Source: an uncultured Clostridia bacterium (GTDB lineage: Bacteria > Bacillota > Clostridia > Oscillospirales > Ruminococcaceae). From it: 21,019 nucleotides of DNA. Made by a program: the position numbers and the translations under genes. This document shows positions 1 to 5,809 of the stretch, piece by piece. The notes beneath the pieces are model-generated. The model saw only the letters and a list, made by a program, of their open reading frames with translations, made no database searches and was not told the DNA's origin. The number at the start of each line of letters is the position of its first letter. Position 1 is the first letter of the stretch. Where the stretch lies: positions 1 to 21,019 of the forward strand of contig CALDJI010000011.1 in assembly GCA_937901805.1 (NCBI GenBank), in the 5' to 3' direction.

Positions 1-168
1 TTGGACGCGGCAAATTCCCTGGTGTATGCAGCGAACTCCAGGGATATCGTCCTGACTATGGTCGATGGAGAGGTAATCTTCCGGGATGGAAATTTCCTTA
101 CCCTGGATCTGGAGCGCGCCCTTTGGGAGTGCCGGCAGAGGTTTGCACGGATTACCGCAGAAGTTTAA
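1..168 (+). CDS. Amidohydrolase, C-terminal fragment (ATZ/TRZ, SAH/MTA-deaminase-like)
   Basis: Open from the first base in frame 1 and ending with TAA at 166-168, so only about the last 55 residues are present. The tail contains LVYAANSRDIVLTMVDGEVI followed by FRDGNFLTLDLERAL. This is the usual C-terminal beta-strand and short helix of ATZ/TRZ-type metal-dependent amidohydrolases, in which a conserved 'VDGK/EVI' strand closes the small beta-sandwich domain. The closest remembered resemblance is to 5-methylthioadenosine/S-adenosylhomocysteine deaminase (MtaD), but the catalytic barrel lies outside the window, so the substrate cannot be fixed. Guanine or cytosine deaminase-like members remain possible. 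The gene precedes the flippase on the same strand, with about 140 bases between them. Confidence 0.65.
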   Translation: MDAANSLVYAANSRDIVLTMVDGEVIFRDGNFLTLDLERALWECRQRFARITAEV

Positions 169-200
169 GCACGGAGCATAATTTGTCCCATATCCTGAAT

Positions 201-300
201 AAAAATAGTGGAGATACCCGATTCTGTAAATAGGGGCGCGAAGCCGCCCTGGGAATGGGCGGGATATCGGATGCCGGTAAGAAGCCGGCAGGAAAAGGCG
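201..300 (+). promoter_or_regulatory. Structured leader RNA upstream of the flippase gene, with mutually exclusive hairpins
   Basis: Seen directly: GGGGCG (233-238) can pair with CGCCCT (245-250), while the overlapping CCGCCC (244-249) can instead pair with GGGCGG (257-262). The two hairpins cannot form together. CCGAT (218-222) can pair with ATCGG (266-270), closing a multibranch helix around them. A further hairpin GCCGG (273-277)/CCGGC (285-289) sits just before the ribosome site at about 290-298. The segment GGGGCGCGAAGCC followed later by GGATGCCGG loosely resembles parts of GEMM (c-di-GMP-I) riboswitches, but I cannot align it fully. Competing stems near a ribosome site suggest a regulated leader; the ligand, if any, is unknown. 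Confidence 0.35.
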
Positions 301-309
301 GTGCAGGAT

Positions 310-2061
310 ATGCGGCAGGACAGGAGCAGGAACAAACAGAGCTTTTTGCACGGCGCGTTGATTTTGGCGGCGGCGACTGTGGTGGTGAAGCTCATTGGAG
401 CGGTTTTTAAAATCCCTCTCTCCATTCTGATTGGAGGAGAGGGTATGGGGTATTTTACGACTGCCTATGGATTGTACAATCCCATTGTGGCGCTGGCAGT
501 GGCGGGCCTTCCCGTTGCAGTTTCCAAGGTGGTAGCCGCCAATGCCGCGGCAGGCAGATACCGGGACGTCCGCCGCATTTTTTCGCTGTCCAGATTGTTT
601 CTGGCCGTGGCGGGTCTGGCGGGGCTTGGCGTCATACTGCTGGGAAGCGGCGCATTTGTCAGGCTGTCCGGAAACCCGGGTGCATTTTGGGCAGTGGCTG
701 CCATCTCCCCCGCCCTGTTTTTCAGCTGTGTTATGGCGGCCTACCGCGGCTATTATGAGGGATTGCGCAATATGTGTCCTACAGGGGTTTCTCAGGTGAT
801 TGAGGCCGCTGTGAAGCTTGTGCTCGGTTTGGGACTAAGCTATGCCGCCATCTTCTATGGCAGGCAGAGTTATCGCAGTACGGGGCTGGTTTTCGGCCGG
901 TTTGCCGCGAATCAGCAGCAGGCGGATCTTTTGGTACTGCAATTTGCCGCTGCGGCGGCAGTAGCGGGTGTGACGTTGAGCACCTGTTTCGGCATGCTTT
1001 TTTTGATGGTACGGCACAAAATCCTGGGGGATGGTATTCAAGAGAAGGAGCTACACCGCGCTCCGCCCCCTCAGGGAAGAAGGATTTTGCTCAAGGAGCT
1101 GGTTGTGATTGCCGTACCGGTATGCCTGGGTTCGCTGGTGACAAATTTGACTTCCATTGTGGATCTGTTTTCTGTCATGAACCGGTTGGGCGCGGCCATC
1201 ACTTCCGCCCCCAAGGAGATCCTATCCATGTATGAGGGGATGGTTCCGCAGAATATGGAGCTGTCAGGACTGCCAAACTATCTCTGGGGCTGTTATCAGG
1301 GGCTGGCAGTGACTATTTTTAATCTGGTTCCCTCCATTACCGTTACTTTTGGCGTCAGCGCCCTGCCTTCGGTGACAACTGCCTGGACGCGCCGGAACCG
1401 GCGGGAGACGCAAAAGAACATCGAATCCGTGCTCCGGATTACTGCCCTGGTCGCCCTTCCAGCGGGACTTGGCCTCACGGTATTGTCAGAGCCAATCCTG
1501 AATCTGCTGTTTGGGGCCCGTCCGCAGGAGGTGCTGGTTGCCGCCCCTCTGCTTCGTACAATGGGCATTGCCGTGATTTTTGTGGCGATTGCCTCCCCGG
1601 TGTACAGCATTCTCCAGGCCATTGGGCGTGCCGATCTGCCAGTGAAATTTATGCTCATCGGCGCCGGTATAAAACTGGGGGTGAATTTTGTCCTGGTTGC
1701 GATCCCACAGGTAAATATTCAGGGCGCCCCAGTTGGAACCATCGGGTGTTATGCGTTTATTGTGCTGGCAAGCCTTATCAGCCTGAAGCGCCTGACAAAG
1801 CTTTCTTTCCATGTGGGAAGCGTTTTTATAAAACCGCTCCTGTGTGGGGGAATGTGTGTGGCAGCAGCCTGGGCGGGCTATGGCCTGCTTGCAAGAGTGA
1901 TTGGACAAAAGACTGCGACAGTTTTGGCGGTGATTTTGGGAGGTGGAATTTATCTGATTGCTCTGCTTGTCACAAAAACCCTGCAAAAAGATGACGTCCT
2001 TATGCTTCCAAAGGGAGAAAAAATCGCAAAAGCCCTTGAAAAACGCGGGTTTATCGGTTAA
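310..2061 (+). CDS. SpoVB/MurJ-type polysaccharide (lipid) flippase
   Basis: Multi-spanning membrane protein of the MVF/polysaccharide-transport superfamily, which flips lipid-linked cell-wall or cortex precursors across the membrane. The frame opens at a GTG at 208, but that N-terminus would be translated from the GC-rich hairpin leader and looks non-coding. ATG at 310 has a purine-rich ribosome site (AGGAAAAGG, 290-298) and gives 583 residues starting MRQDRSRNKQSFLHGALIL. An ATG at 271 is an alternative. The N-terminus shows the typical GAxxLxxAxxxxKxIGAxFKIPLxxxxGxEGxGYF pattern of SpoVB-like proteins, followed by roughly 14 hydrophobic helices. The C-terminus is polar (KGEKIAKALEKRGFIG). 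It is slightly longer than Bacillus SpoVB (about 520 residues). mazG follows after 40 bases, matching the conserved yabM-yabN-yabO order. Exact paralogue (SpoVB, YabM or MurJ) is not resolved. Confidence 0.85.
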   Translation: MRQDRSRNKQSFLHGALILAAATVVVKLIGAVFKIPLSILIGGEGMGYFTTAYGLYNPIVALAVAGLPVAVSKVVAANAAAGRYRDVRRIFSLSRLFLAVAGLAGLGVILLGSGAFVRLSGNPGAFWAVAAISPALFFSCVMAAYRGYYEGLRNMCPTGVSQVIEAAVKLVLGLGLSYAAIFYGRQSYRSTGLVFGRFAANQQQADLLVLQFAAAAAVAGVTLSTCFGMLFLMVRHKILGDGIQEKELHRAPPPQGRRILLKELVVIAVPVCLGSLVTNLTSIVDLFSVMNRLGAAITSAPKEILSMYEGMVPQNMELSGLPNYLWGCYQGLAVTIFNLVPSITVTFGVSALPSVTTAWTRRNRRETQKNIESVLRITALVALPAGLGLTVLSEPILNLLFGARPQEVLVAAPLLRTMGIAVIFVAIASPVYSILQAIGRADLPVKFMLIGAGIKLGVNFVLVAIPQVNIQGAPVGTIGCYAFIVLASLISLKRLTKLSFHVGSVFIKPLLCGGMCVAAAWAGYGLLARVIGQKTATVLAVILGGGIYLIALLVTKTLQKDDVLMLPKGEKIAKALEKRGFIG

Positions 2062-2101
2062 GATAAGAATGATTTCGCGGTCATTGTGAGGAGGACGGAC
2101 T

Positions 2102-2905
2102 ATGGCGGTTGATTTTGAAAAGAAAGAGCATTACCACATGGAGGATCTTCTGGAGATTGTCAAAGTCCTCCGTTCGGAAAACGGCTGTCCATGGGATCGG
2201 GAGCAAACGCATGAGAGTGTGCGTCAGAACTTTATCGAGGAAGTCTATGAGGTCTGTGAAGCCATTGATCAGTCCGATGACGAACTGATGAAAGAGGAAC
2301 TCGGAGATGTGCTGTTTCAGGTGGTTTTTCATGCACAGATGTGTCGGGAAGAGGGAAAATTCACTTTTGACGATGTGGCGGACGGAATCTGCAAAAAGAT
2401 GATCGTGCGTCATCCGCATATCTTTTCTGATGTGGTGGCGAATACAAGTGAAGATGTCCTGAAAAACTGGGACGCCATTAAGCAAAAACAAAAGGGGCAG
2501 AGCGCGGCGGATACCCTTGTCAGTGTGCCTGCCACCCTTCCGGCGCTGATGCGCAGCCAAAAAATCGGCCAGCGCGCCGCGCGTGCAAAATTCGACTATA
2601 CGGACAGTCTTCAGGCGCTCTCTGATTTGGAGAGTGAAATTGCGGAACTGAAAGCCGCGCTTCAAAAGGGCGATTCGCGAAATATTGAGGAAGAGTTGGG
2701 GGATGTCCTGTTTTCTGCGGTCAATGTTTCCCGTCATTGCGGTGTCGATGCGGAGTATGCGCTGACATGCAGCTGTGAGAAGTTTATCCGCAGATTTGCA
2801 GAGATGCAGAAAATCGCGCAGGAAAAAGGAGAAGATCTCACACAACTGCCGATGGAAACGCTCAATGCCTATTGGGCACAGGTGAAAGCAAAAGAAACGC
2901 TATAA
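2102..2905 (+). CDS. mazG: Nucleoside triphosphate pyrophosphohydrolase MazG
   Basis: 267 residues. Cytoplasmic enzyme that hydrolyses (d)NTPs to NMP plus pyrophosphate and cleans aberrant nucleotides. Two tandem MazG domains are visible. The first (about residues 10-110) begins LLEIVKVLRSENGCPWDREQ, followed by the metal-binding helices NFIEEVYEVCEAID and EELGDVLFQVVFHAQ. The second (about 150-260) has a matching ESEIAELKAAL and EEELGDVLFSAVNVSRH. These EExxE/EELGD acidic clusters bind Mg2+. The start is supported by GAGGAGG at 2088-2094, seven bases before the ATG. Unlike Bacillus YabN, no N-terminal SAM-dependent methyltransferase (tetrapyrrole methylase) domain is present; the length matches stand-alone MazG. 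Probably cotranscribed with the flippase upstream. Confidence 0.95.
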   Translation: MAVDFEKKEHYHMEDLLEIVKVLRSENGCPWDREQTHESVRQNFIEEVYEVCEAIDQSDDELMKEELGDVLFQVVFHAQMCREEGKFTFDDVADGICKKMIVRHPHIFSDVVANTSEDVLKNWDAIKQKQKGQSAADTLVSVPATLPALMRSQKIGQRAARAKFDYTDSLQALSDLESEIAELKAALQKGDSRNIEEELGDVLFSAVNVSRHCGVDAEYALTCSCEKFIRRFAEMQKIAQEKGEDLTQLPMETLNAYWAQVKAKETL

Positions 2906-2978
2906 AGCGCGAAAGAGGGATTCCTCTGAAAACGCGTTGTTTATAAATTTAAGTGTAAAATAACGGAGGTTTTAAACC

Positions 2979-3251
2979 ATGACCAAAACAGATCTGATCA
3001 ATGCAGTTGCAGAAAAAGCAGAACTCACCAAAAAAGATGCCGACAAGGCAGTCGCAGCCGTTATCGAATCCATTACAGAGACCCTTGCAAAGGGTGAAAA
3101 GGTTCAGCTCGTTGGCTTCGGTACTTTTGAAATCAGAGAGCGTGCAGAGAGAACTGGAAGAAACCCAAGAACTAAAGAAGCTATGACGATCCCGGCTTCC
3201 AAAGCTCCGGTATTCAAGGCTGGCAAAGCGTTCAAAGACGCAATCAAATAA
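2979..3251 (+). CDS. hup: HU family DNA-binding protein
   Basis: 90 residues, the standard HU length. A histone-like dimer that bends and packages DNA in the nucleoid. Starts [20 protein letters not shown], typical of the HU helical base. It contains the signature [18 protein letters not shown] that leads into the DNA-clamping beta arms, and ends with [19 protein letters not shown] at 2965-2969 lies nine bases before the ATG. The codon choice looks adapted to high expression (many AAA, GAA, GCA and GTT). It sits between mazG and rqcP, as in many Clostridia, and is followed immediately by its own strong terminator, so it can be expressed independently and in excess of its neighbours. Confidence 0.97.
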   Translation: MTKTDLINAVAEKAELTKKDADKAVAAVIESITETLAKGEKVQLVGFGTFEIRERAERTGRNPRTKEAMTIPASKAPVFKAGKAFKDAIK

Positions 3252-3261
3252 GAACCGGTAT

Positions 3262-3300
3262 CTTTTTTGGGCAGAGAAAAATCTCTGCCCTTTTCTTTTG
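3262..3300 (+). terminator. Rho-independent terminator after hup
   Basis: Perfect 9-bp stem GGGCAGAGA (3269-3277) / TCTCTGCCC (3282-3290) with an AAAA loop, followed by TTTTCTTTT (3291-3299). It ends the HU transcript. Any rqcP expression therefore needs read-through or a promoter inside 3300-3345. Confidence 0.93.
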
Positions 3301-3356
3301 GTAAACGGTATGGAAAAACGGTCTTTCTGGACTGTCAGCAGAAAAGAGGAATGATT

Positions 3357-3599
3357 ATGAGATTGGATAAATATTTGAAAATTACCCGCCTGATCAAGCG
3401 CAGAACCATTGCAAACGAGGCATGCGACGCCGGGCGGATCAGTGTGAACGGCAAGGTCGCCCGCGCGTCCTATGATGTGAAGCTTGGGGATATCATCGAA
3501 ATCAATTTGGGCCAGCGCCCAATGAAAGTAAAAGTGCTTGGCGTGTCTGAATATGCGACCAAGGAAACCGCTTCTTCCCAGTACGAAGTGATGTCCTGA
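3357..3599 (+). CDS. rqcP: S4-domain RNA-binding protein RqcP (YabO, Hsp15-like)
   Basis: 80 residues. Starts MRLDKYLKITRLIKRRTIAN and continues into the S4 fold (EACDAGRISVNGKVARASYDVKLGDIIEINL), as in Bacillus RqcP/YabO. RqcP binds stalled 50S-peptidyl-tRNA complexes and works with RqcH in adding alanine tails to nascent chains (ribosome quality control). The start was chosen at ATG 3357: AGAGGA at 3345-3350 is six bases upstream, and the usual family start is MRLDK. ATG 3351 would add only MI. The frame is open further upstream to 3267, but that part runs through the hup terminator and cannot be coding. The gene order mazG-hup-rqcP supports the call. yabP and yabQ, which often follow, are absent. 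Confidence 0.93.
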   Translation: MRLDKYLKITRLIKRRTIANEACDAGRISVNGKVARASYDVKLGDIIEINLGQRPMKVKVLGVSEYATKETASSQYEVMS

Positions 3600-3628
3600 T
3601 TCTGCTGCTGGAATCCCCTGTCAGTGAA

Positions 3629-3664
3629 AGCTCCGGAACCTTTTGGGGTTCCGGAGCTTTTTAT
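3629..3664 (+). terminator. Rho-independent terminator after rqcP
   Basis: Perfect 12-bp stem AGCTCCGGAACC (3629-3640) / GGTTCCGGAGCT (3647-3658), loop TTTTGG, then a run of T (3658-3662). It closes the core plus-strand block. Confidence 0.93.
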
Positions 3665-4095
3665 GTTCTGAAATGAGTTTCAGGTTTCCGTCAATCTTCG
3701 CTATGTTGAAGTGTTGATAAAGGGGAAAATTCAATATGGCTCATAGAATAGCTCCATGATTTCTTTTTTTCTGTCATTCAGGAGAAGAAGAGGAGCTATG
3801 ATCGATTGGAAAATAAAATATTTCAGTCCACCCGCAGCCCTGTGGTTTTGTAAACGGTGAAAAACGCAGAGGGCTTTTGTCAGTACGGGTCGGTTTCGAG
3901 TACGTGTCAATGGAAACCGGCTGGCCTTTGTCTGCGCCATGGATCGTTCCCTGCTTACACATGCCGGAGTAGGGAGTAGGAAAGTCCCGTTTAAAGTCCC
4001 TGTGGAAACTTCCGGGTTTATCAAGGAAAGCAAAAATTACTATTTCCAGTGAGTTTCCCGCACAGATCAGGGCGTCTTTTGTTTTAAAAAGAAAA
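3665..4095. other. Sparse stretch with no convincing intact gene
   Basis: About 430 bases between the rqcP terminator and a small plus-strand ORF. No intact protein of recognisable family was found on either strand. The only reading frame of interest is the interrupted plus-strand frame 3798-4050, listed separately. The ORF that spans 3731-4033 on the minus strand has a low-complexity, unrecognisable translation and no ribosome site; I treat it as chance. Confidence 0.5.
3798..4050 (+). pseudogene. Possible decayed small gene with one in-frame TGA
   Basis: ATG 3798 is preceded by the purine-rich AGAAGAAGAGGAGCT, an excellent ribosome site. The frame reads MIDWKIKYFSPPAALWFCKR, meets TGA at 3858-3860, then continues open as KTQRAFVSTGRFRVRVNGNR to the final ...GFIKESKNYYFQ and TGA at 4048-4050. 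Both parts look moderately protein-like. I do not recognise a family, and coding potential is uncertain. It may be the remnant of a gene inactivated by a nonsense change, or simply chance openness behind a purine tract. Confidence 0.22.
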
Positions 4096-4230
4096 ATGGG
4101 GATCTCTTTAAAAGAATTTCAACAGGCCATCCGGGAAAAACAGTTGACTGCTCAAAACGGCGAGAACTTAAAAACATGTAAAATAGGGAGGAAACTGGTC
4201 GTCCTGTACTATTCGTCATTAGAATTCTGA
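4096..4230 (+). CDS. Small hypothetical ORF, 44 residues
   Basis: ATG 4096 to TGA 4228-4230. The translation begins MGISLKEFQQAIREKQLTAQ and ends with the hydrophobic stretch GRKLVVLYYSSLEF. A helical amphipathic start and a hydrophobic tail are plausible for a short peptide. The frame is open upstream to 3973 without a better start, and no Shine-Dalgarno sequence is clear before 4096. It is followed within 4 bases by the terminator hairpin 4234-4269, which is the main reason to list it. I do not recognise the sequence; it may be the tail of a degraded gene. Confidence 0.25.
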   Translation: MGISLKEFQQAIREKQLTAQNGENLKTCKIGRKLVVLYYSSLEF

Positions 4231-4233
4231 TAG

Positions 4234-4270
4234 AAAACAGGCCTTTCACCTATTGGAGAAGCCTGTTTTT
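4234..4270. terminator. Bidirectional terminator between 44-residue ORF and SdpI-family gene
   Basis: AAAACAGGC (4234-4242) pairs with GCCTGTTTT (4261-4269). The plus-strand tail is TTTTTTT (from 4265) and the minus-strand tail is TTTTCTAT. The stop codon of the minus-strand gene (4250-4252) lies inside the loop. Confidence 0.75.
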
Positions 4271-4615
4271 TTCGCTGTCCATTTTCTGTAAAGTTTCGTT
4301 TGAGTGCAGATTCCACTGGGAATAAAAAGAGCCCAATAAGACGAAAAGCTGGATTATCAGGAGGATTGCGGCAGCCGTATCCCAATATGCAGAGAACAGC
4401 ATGATAACAAGAATGGAAAACACTTCCAAGGAAATCCCGCATATAGTCCGGATTTTCGCACAGAGTTTATGTGCAAACTCCCAGGTTTCTCTGTTTTTCA
4501 TGGAACGGATGGTGCGATACCCGTATATAGAATTGATTTTCTTTGGAGGATGTTTATTCCACAGCAGTTCAATCAGAAACATGGTGATCGGTATGAGCGA
4601 AGTAAAGAAAACCAT
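4250..4615 (-). CDS. SdpI-family membrane protein (short, immunity-like)
   Basis: 121 residues. Residues 31-49 read YGYRTIRSMKNRETWEFAH, the diagnostic loop of the SdpI family. Hydrophobic segments flank it: about 3-19, about 61-77 and about 81-99. In Bacillus subtilis SdpI is the membrane immunity protein against the SDP toxin and also sequesters the repressor SdpR. This protein is much shorter than SdpI (about 207 residues) and corresponds to the C-terminal DUF-like half found alone in many Firmicutes. No toxin precursor or SdpR-type regulator is adjacent. No strong Shine-Dalgarno is visible before the ATG at 4615, so the start is tentative. The promoter region carries a striking inverted repeat. 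A general membrane-protein role other than immunity is possible. Confidence 0.75.
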   Translation of the reverse strand: MVFFTSLIPITMFLIELLWNKHPPKKINSIYGYRTIRSMKNRETWEFAHKLCAKIRTICGISLEVFSILVIMLFSAYWDTAAAILLIIQLFVLLGSFYSQWNLHSNETLQKMDSEKNRLLQ

Positions 4616-4631
4616 TATTAAAGTTATTGTG

Positions 4632-4682
4632 ATTCCCTACCAAAATCAGTATAGCAGAAAACGCATTTCCTTGGTAGGGAAT
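4632..4682 (-). promoter_or_regulatory. Promoter with 12-bp inverted repeat (operator) of the SdpI-family gene
   Basis: ATTCCCTACCAA (4632-4643) and TTGGTAGGGAAT (4671-4682) are exact reverse complements separated by 27 bases, 39 bp centre to centre. Between them, on the minus strand, lies TGCTATACT, an extended -10 (TATACT at 4653-4648 preceded by TG). The upstream half-site covers the -35 position and the downstream one covers the predicted start site near 4641. No good -35 is present. This geometry suits a dimeric regulator that bridges or occludes RNA polymerase. Confidence 0.6.
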
Positions 4683-4849
4683 AAAAATCTCTGGAAAATT
4701 AAGAATTTACGCCAGGAAAGGCTTGACGAAATCAGGCAGAATGAATATGATAAAAGAAGACGTCTTTTGAATTGCGATCCTTCCATAAAGGTGAGATGTC
4801 CTTTGTAAAGAGAATCAAAAGCGTTTTTGATGATTTCATATTTTAATAT
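4683..4849. other. Intergenic stretch before tRNA-Arg
   Basis: No gene recognised. A plus-strand frame runs through here from 4401 to 4808, but its first half is antisense to the SdpI-family gene and it has no ribosome site. A short hairpin TCAAAA/TTTTGA (about 4816-4830) precedes the tRNA. Confidence 0.4.
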
Positions 4850-4926
4850 GCGCCAATAGCTCAGCCGGATAGAGCGTCCCCCTCCTAAGGGGAAGGCCGG
4901 GGGTTCGAATCCCTTTTGGCGCGCCA
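4850..4926 (+). tRNA. tRNA-Arg (anticodon CCU)
   Basis: Full cloverleaf. Acceptor GCGCCAA (4850-4856) pairs with TTGGCGC (4916-4922), with discriminator G and encoded CCA (4924-4926). D-stem GCTC/GAGC; anticodon stem TCCCC/GGGGA around loop CTCCTAA, giving anticodon CCT, which reads AGG. The T-arm has loop TTCGAAT with stem GGGGG/CCCTT, including two G-T wobbles at its base. It decodes one of the rarer arginine codons and is flanked by accessory genes. Confidence 0.96.
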
Positions 4927-4932
4927 GTCGAG

Positions 4933-4966
4933 AACCTCGATGCGCAAGCCGCGCTCGGGGTTTTTG
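4933..4966 (+). terminator. Terminator after tRNA-Arg
   Basis: AACCTCGA (4933-4940) pairs with TCGGGGTT (4955-4962, one T-G wobble), with an inner GCG/CGC pairing, followed by a T run at 4961-4965. It lies seven bases after the CCA. Confidence 0.8.
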
Positions 4967-5024
4967 CTTTGTTTATGGACTTGCTCTCGCGCCTATAGCA
5001 GTATCTTTTCTGTAGCACAAACCC

Positions 5025-5067
5025 AAACCTGTGGTATACGGCTTGTGTATCGTAGGTTTTTGTTTTT
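5025..5067 (+). terminator. Possible second hairpin terminator
   Basis: AAACCT (5025-5030) pairs with AGGTTT (5054-5059), and ATAC (5036-5039) with GTAT (5047-5050), leaving an interrupted stem. It is followed by TTTGTTTTT (5059-5067). It could be back-up termination for the tRNA or the remnant of a lost gene's 3' end. Confidence 0.4.
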
Positions 5068-5152
5068 AGGATAGCGGCGCCTAATTCACAGTGAAAATTT
5101 GTATGTAAACACGGCATGGGGTATCTCCTGTTTTTAAAGAAAGGAATAGAAA

Positions 5153-5686
5153 ATGAAATTGTATATTGTCGGTTCAGTTGCAAGTGGGAAATCGACGTTG
5201 GCCCGCAGAATCTCCCGGATTACCGGGATTCCCTGCTATCACCTGGATGAAGTGGTGTATGTTGAGGATGTATCCGATTCCTGGGGCAATCGGAAACGCC
5301 CGGAAAAGGAGCGGGATGCCCTGTTTCAATCGATACTCGGCAAATCGGATTATATCATAGAGGATGCCGGACGGAAGTGATTTTTGGAGGGAATGGAACA
5401 ATCAGATTATATCCTTTTGCTGGAAATCCCCCTGGTTGTCCGCAGGAAACGTATTGTAACCCGATGGATAAAACAGAGGCTTGGACTGGAAAAATGTATT
5501 TACAGGCCTCATCTTGCTATGCTCAGGGCGATGTTCCGCTGGGCCAAAAATTATGATACTGGAGAGGATGGAACAAAAGGGCGTGTCTTGCGATTTAAAG
5601 AGAAAACGATTGTTTTGCATAATCAGCGGGAAATCGAAGAGTTATTACACAATATGAACCCGGACACAAAAAACACTTCGTATTAG
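5153..5686 (+). pseudogene. P-loop kinase-like protein (FlaR/AAA 'DNA topology modulation' family) interrupted by in-frame TGA
   Basis: One continuous frame of 178 codons with a single TGA at 5378-5380. The first part, MKLYIVGSVASGKSTLARRI, carries a Walker A motif (GSVASGKST, residues 7-15) and a LID-like LDEVVY. The second part continues as FLEGMEQSDYILLLEIPL, then RWIKQRLGLEKCIYRP and FRWAKNYDTGEDG. Together they match the usual adenylate-kinase-like 'topology modulation' proteins of Firmicutes (about 170-180 residues). The TGA sits in GRK*F, where I recall family members having Cys (GRxCF), so one base change from TGC/TGT would explain it. AAAGGA lies at 5138-5143 before the ATG. The rest of the frame looks undamaged, so the mutation is recent, a sequence error, or UGA is read through. 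Confidence 0.75.
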
Positions 5687-5740
5687 TATGGGCTGCTCCA
5701 ATGAAAAGCGCCATTTTGTGATACAATAGATGACAATTGC

Positions 5741-5779
5741 AAAAAAGCAATGCCGTTGCCCCTCGGGGCAACGGCATTG
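5741..5779 (-). terminator. Terminator of the MATE gene
   Basis: Perfect 14-bp stem 5748-5761 / 5766-5779 (CAATGCCGTTGCCC and its complement) with a CTCG loop. On the minus strand it is followed by TTTTTT (5746-5741), so it terminates the minus-strand MATE gene. The plus-strand side has no T tract. Confidence 0.9.
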
Positions 5780-5809
5780 TATAATCAAACAGTTTGTTTG
5801 GGTGAAAAA

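Noticed and set aside
2081..2845. Minus-strand ORF of 254 residues
   Set aside because: Antisense shadow of mazG, which has clear domains and a strong ribosome site; the minus translation resembles no family.
3267..3356. N-terminal extension of the rqcP frame
   Set aside because: It would be translated through the hup terminator hairpin; the family start MRLDK and the ribosome site place the start at 3357.
4401..4808. Plus-strand ORF of 135 residues
   Set aside because: The first half is antisense to the SdpI-family gene and the rest crosses the inverted-repeat promoter; no ribosome site.
4850..4926. tRNA-Arg as an integration site of a genomic island
   Set aside because: No integrase gene and no second copy of the tRNA 3' end were found in the window.
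4836..5183. Minus-strand ORF of 115 residues containing GIRTPGLPLRRGTLYPAEL
   Set aside because: It is the well-known false ORF produced by reading the antisense strand of a tRNA gene; the motif covers tRNA-Arg 4850-4926.
5378..5380. General recoding of UGA in this organism
   Set aside because: UGA is plainly used as the normal stop of rqcP, the DUF2975 gene and the adaptor gene in this window.
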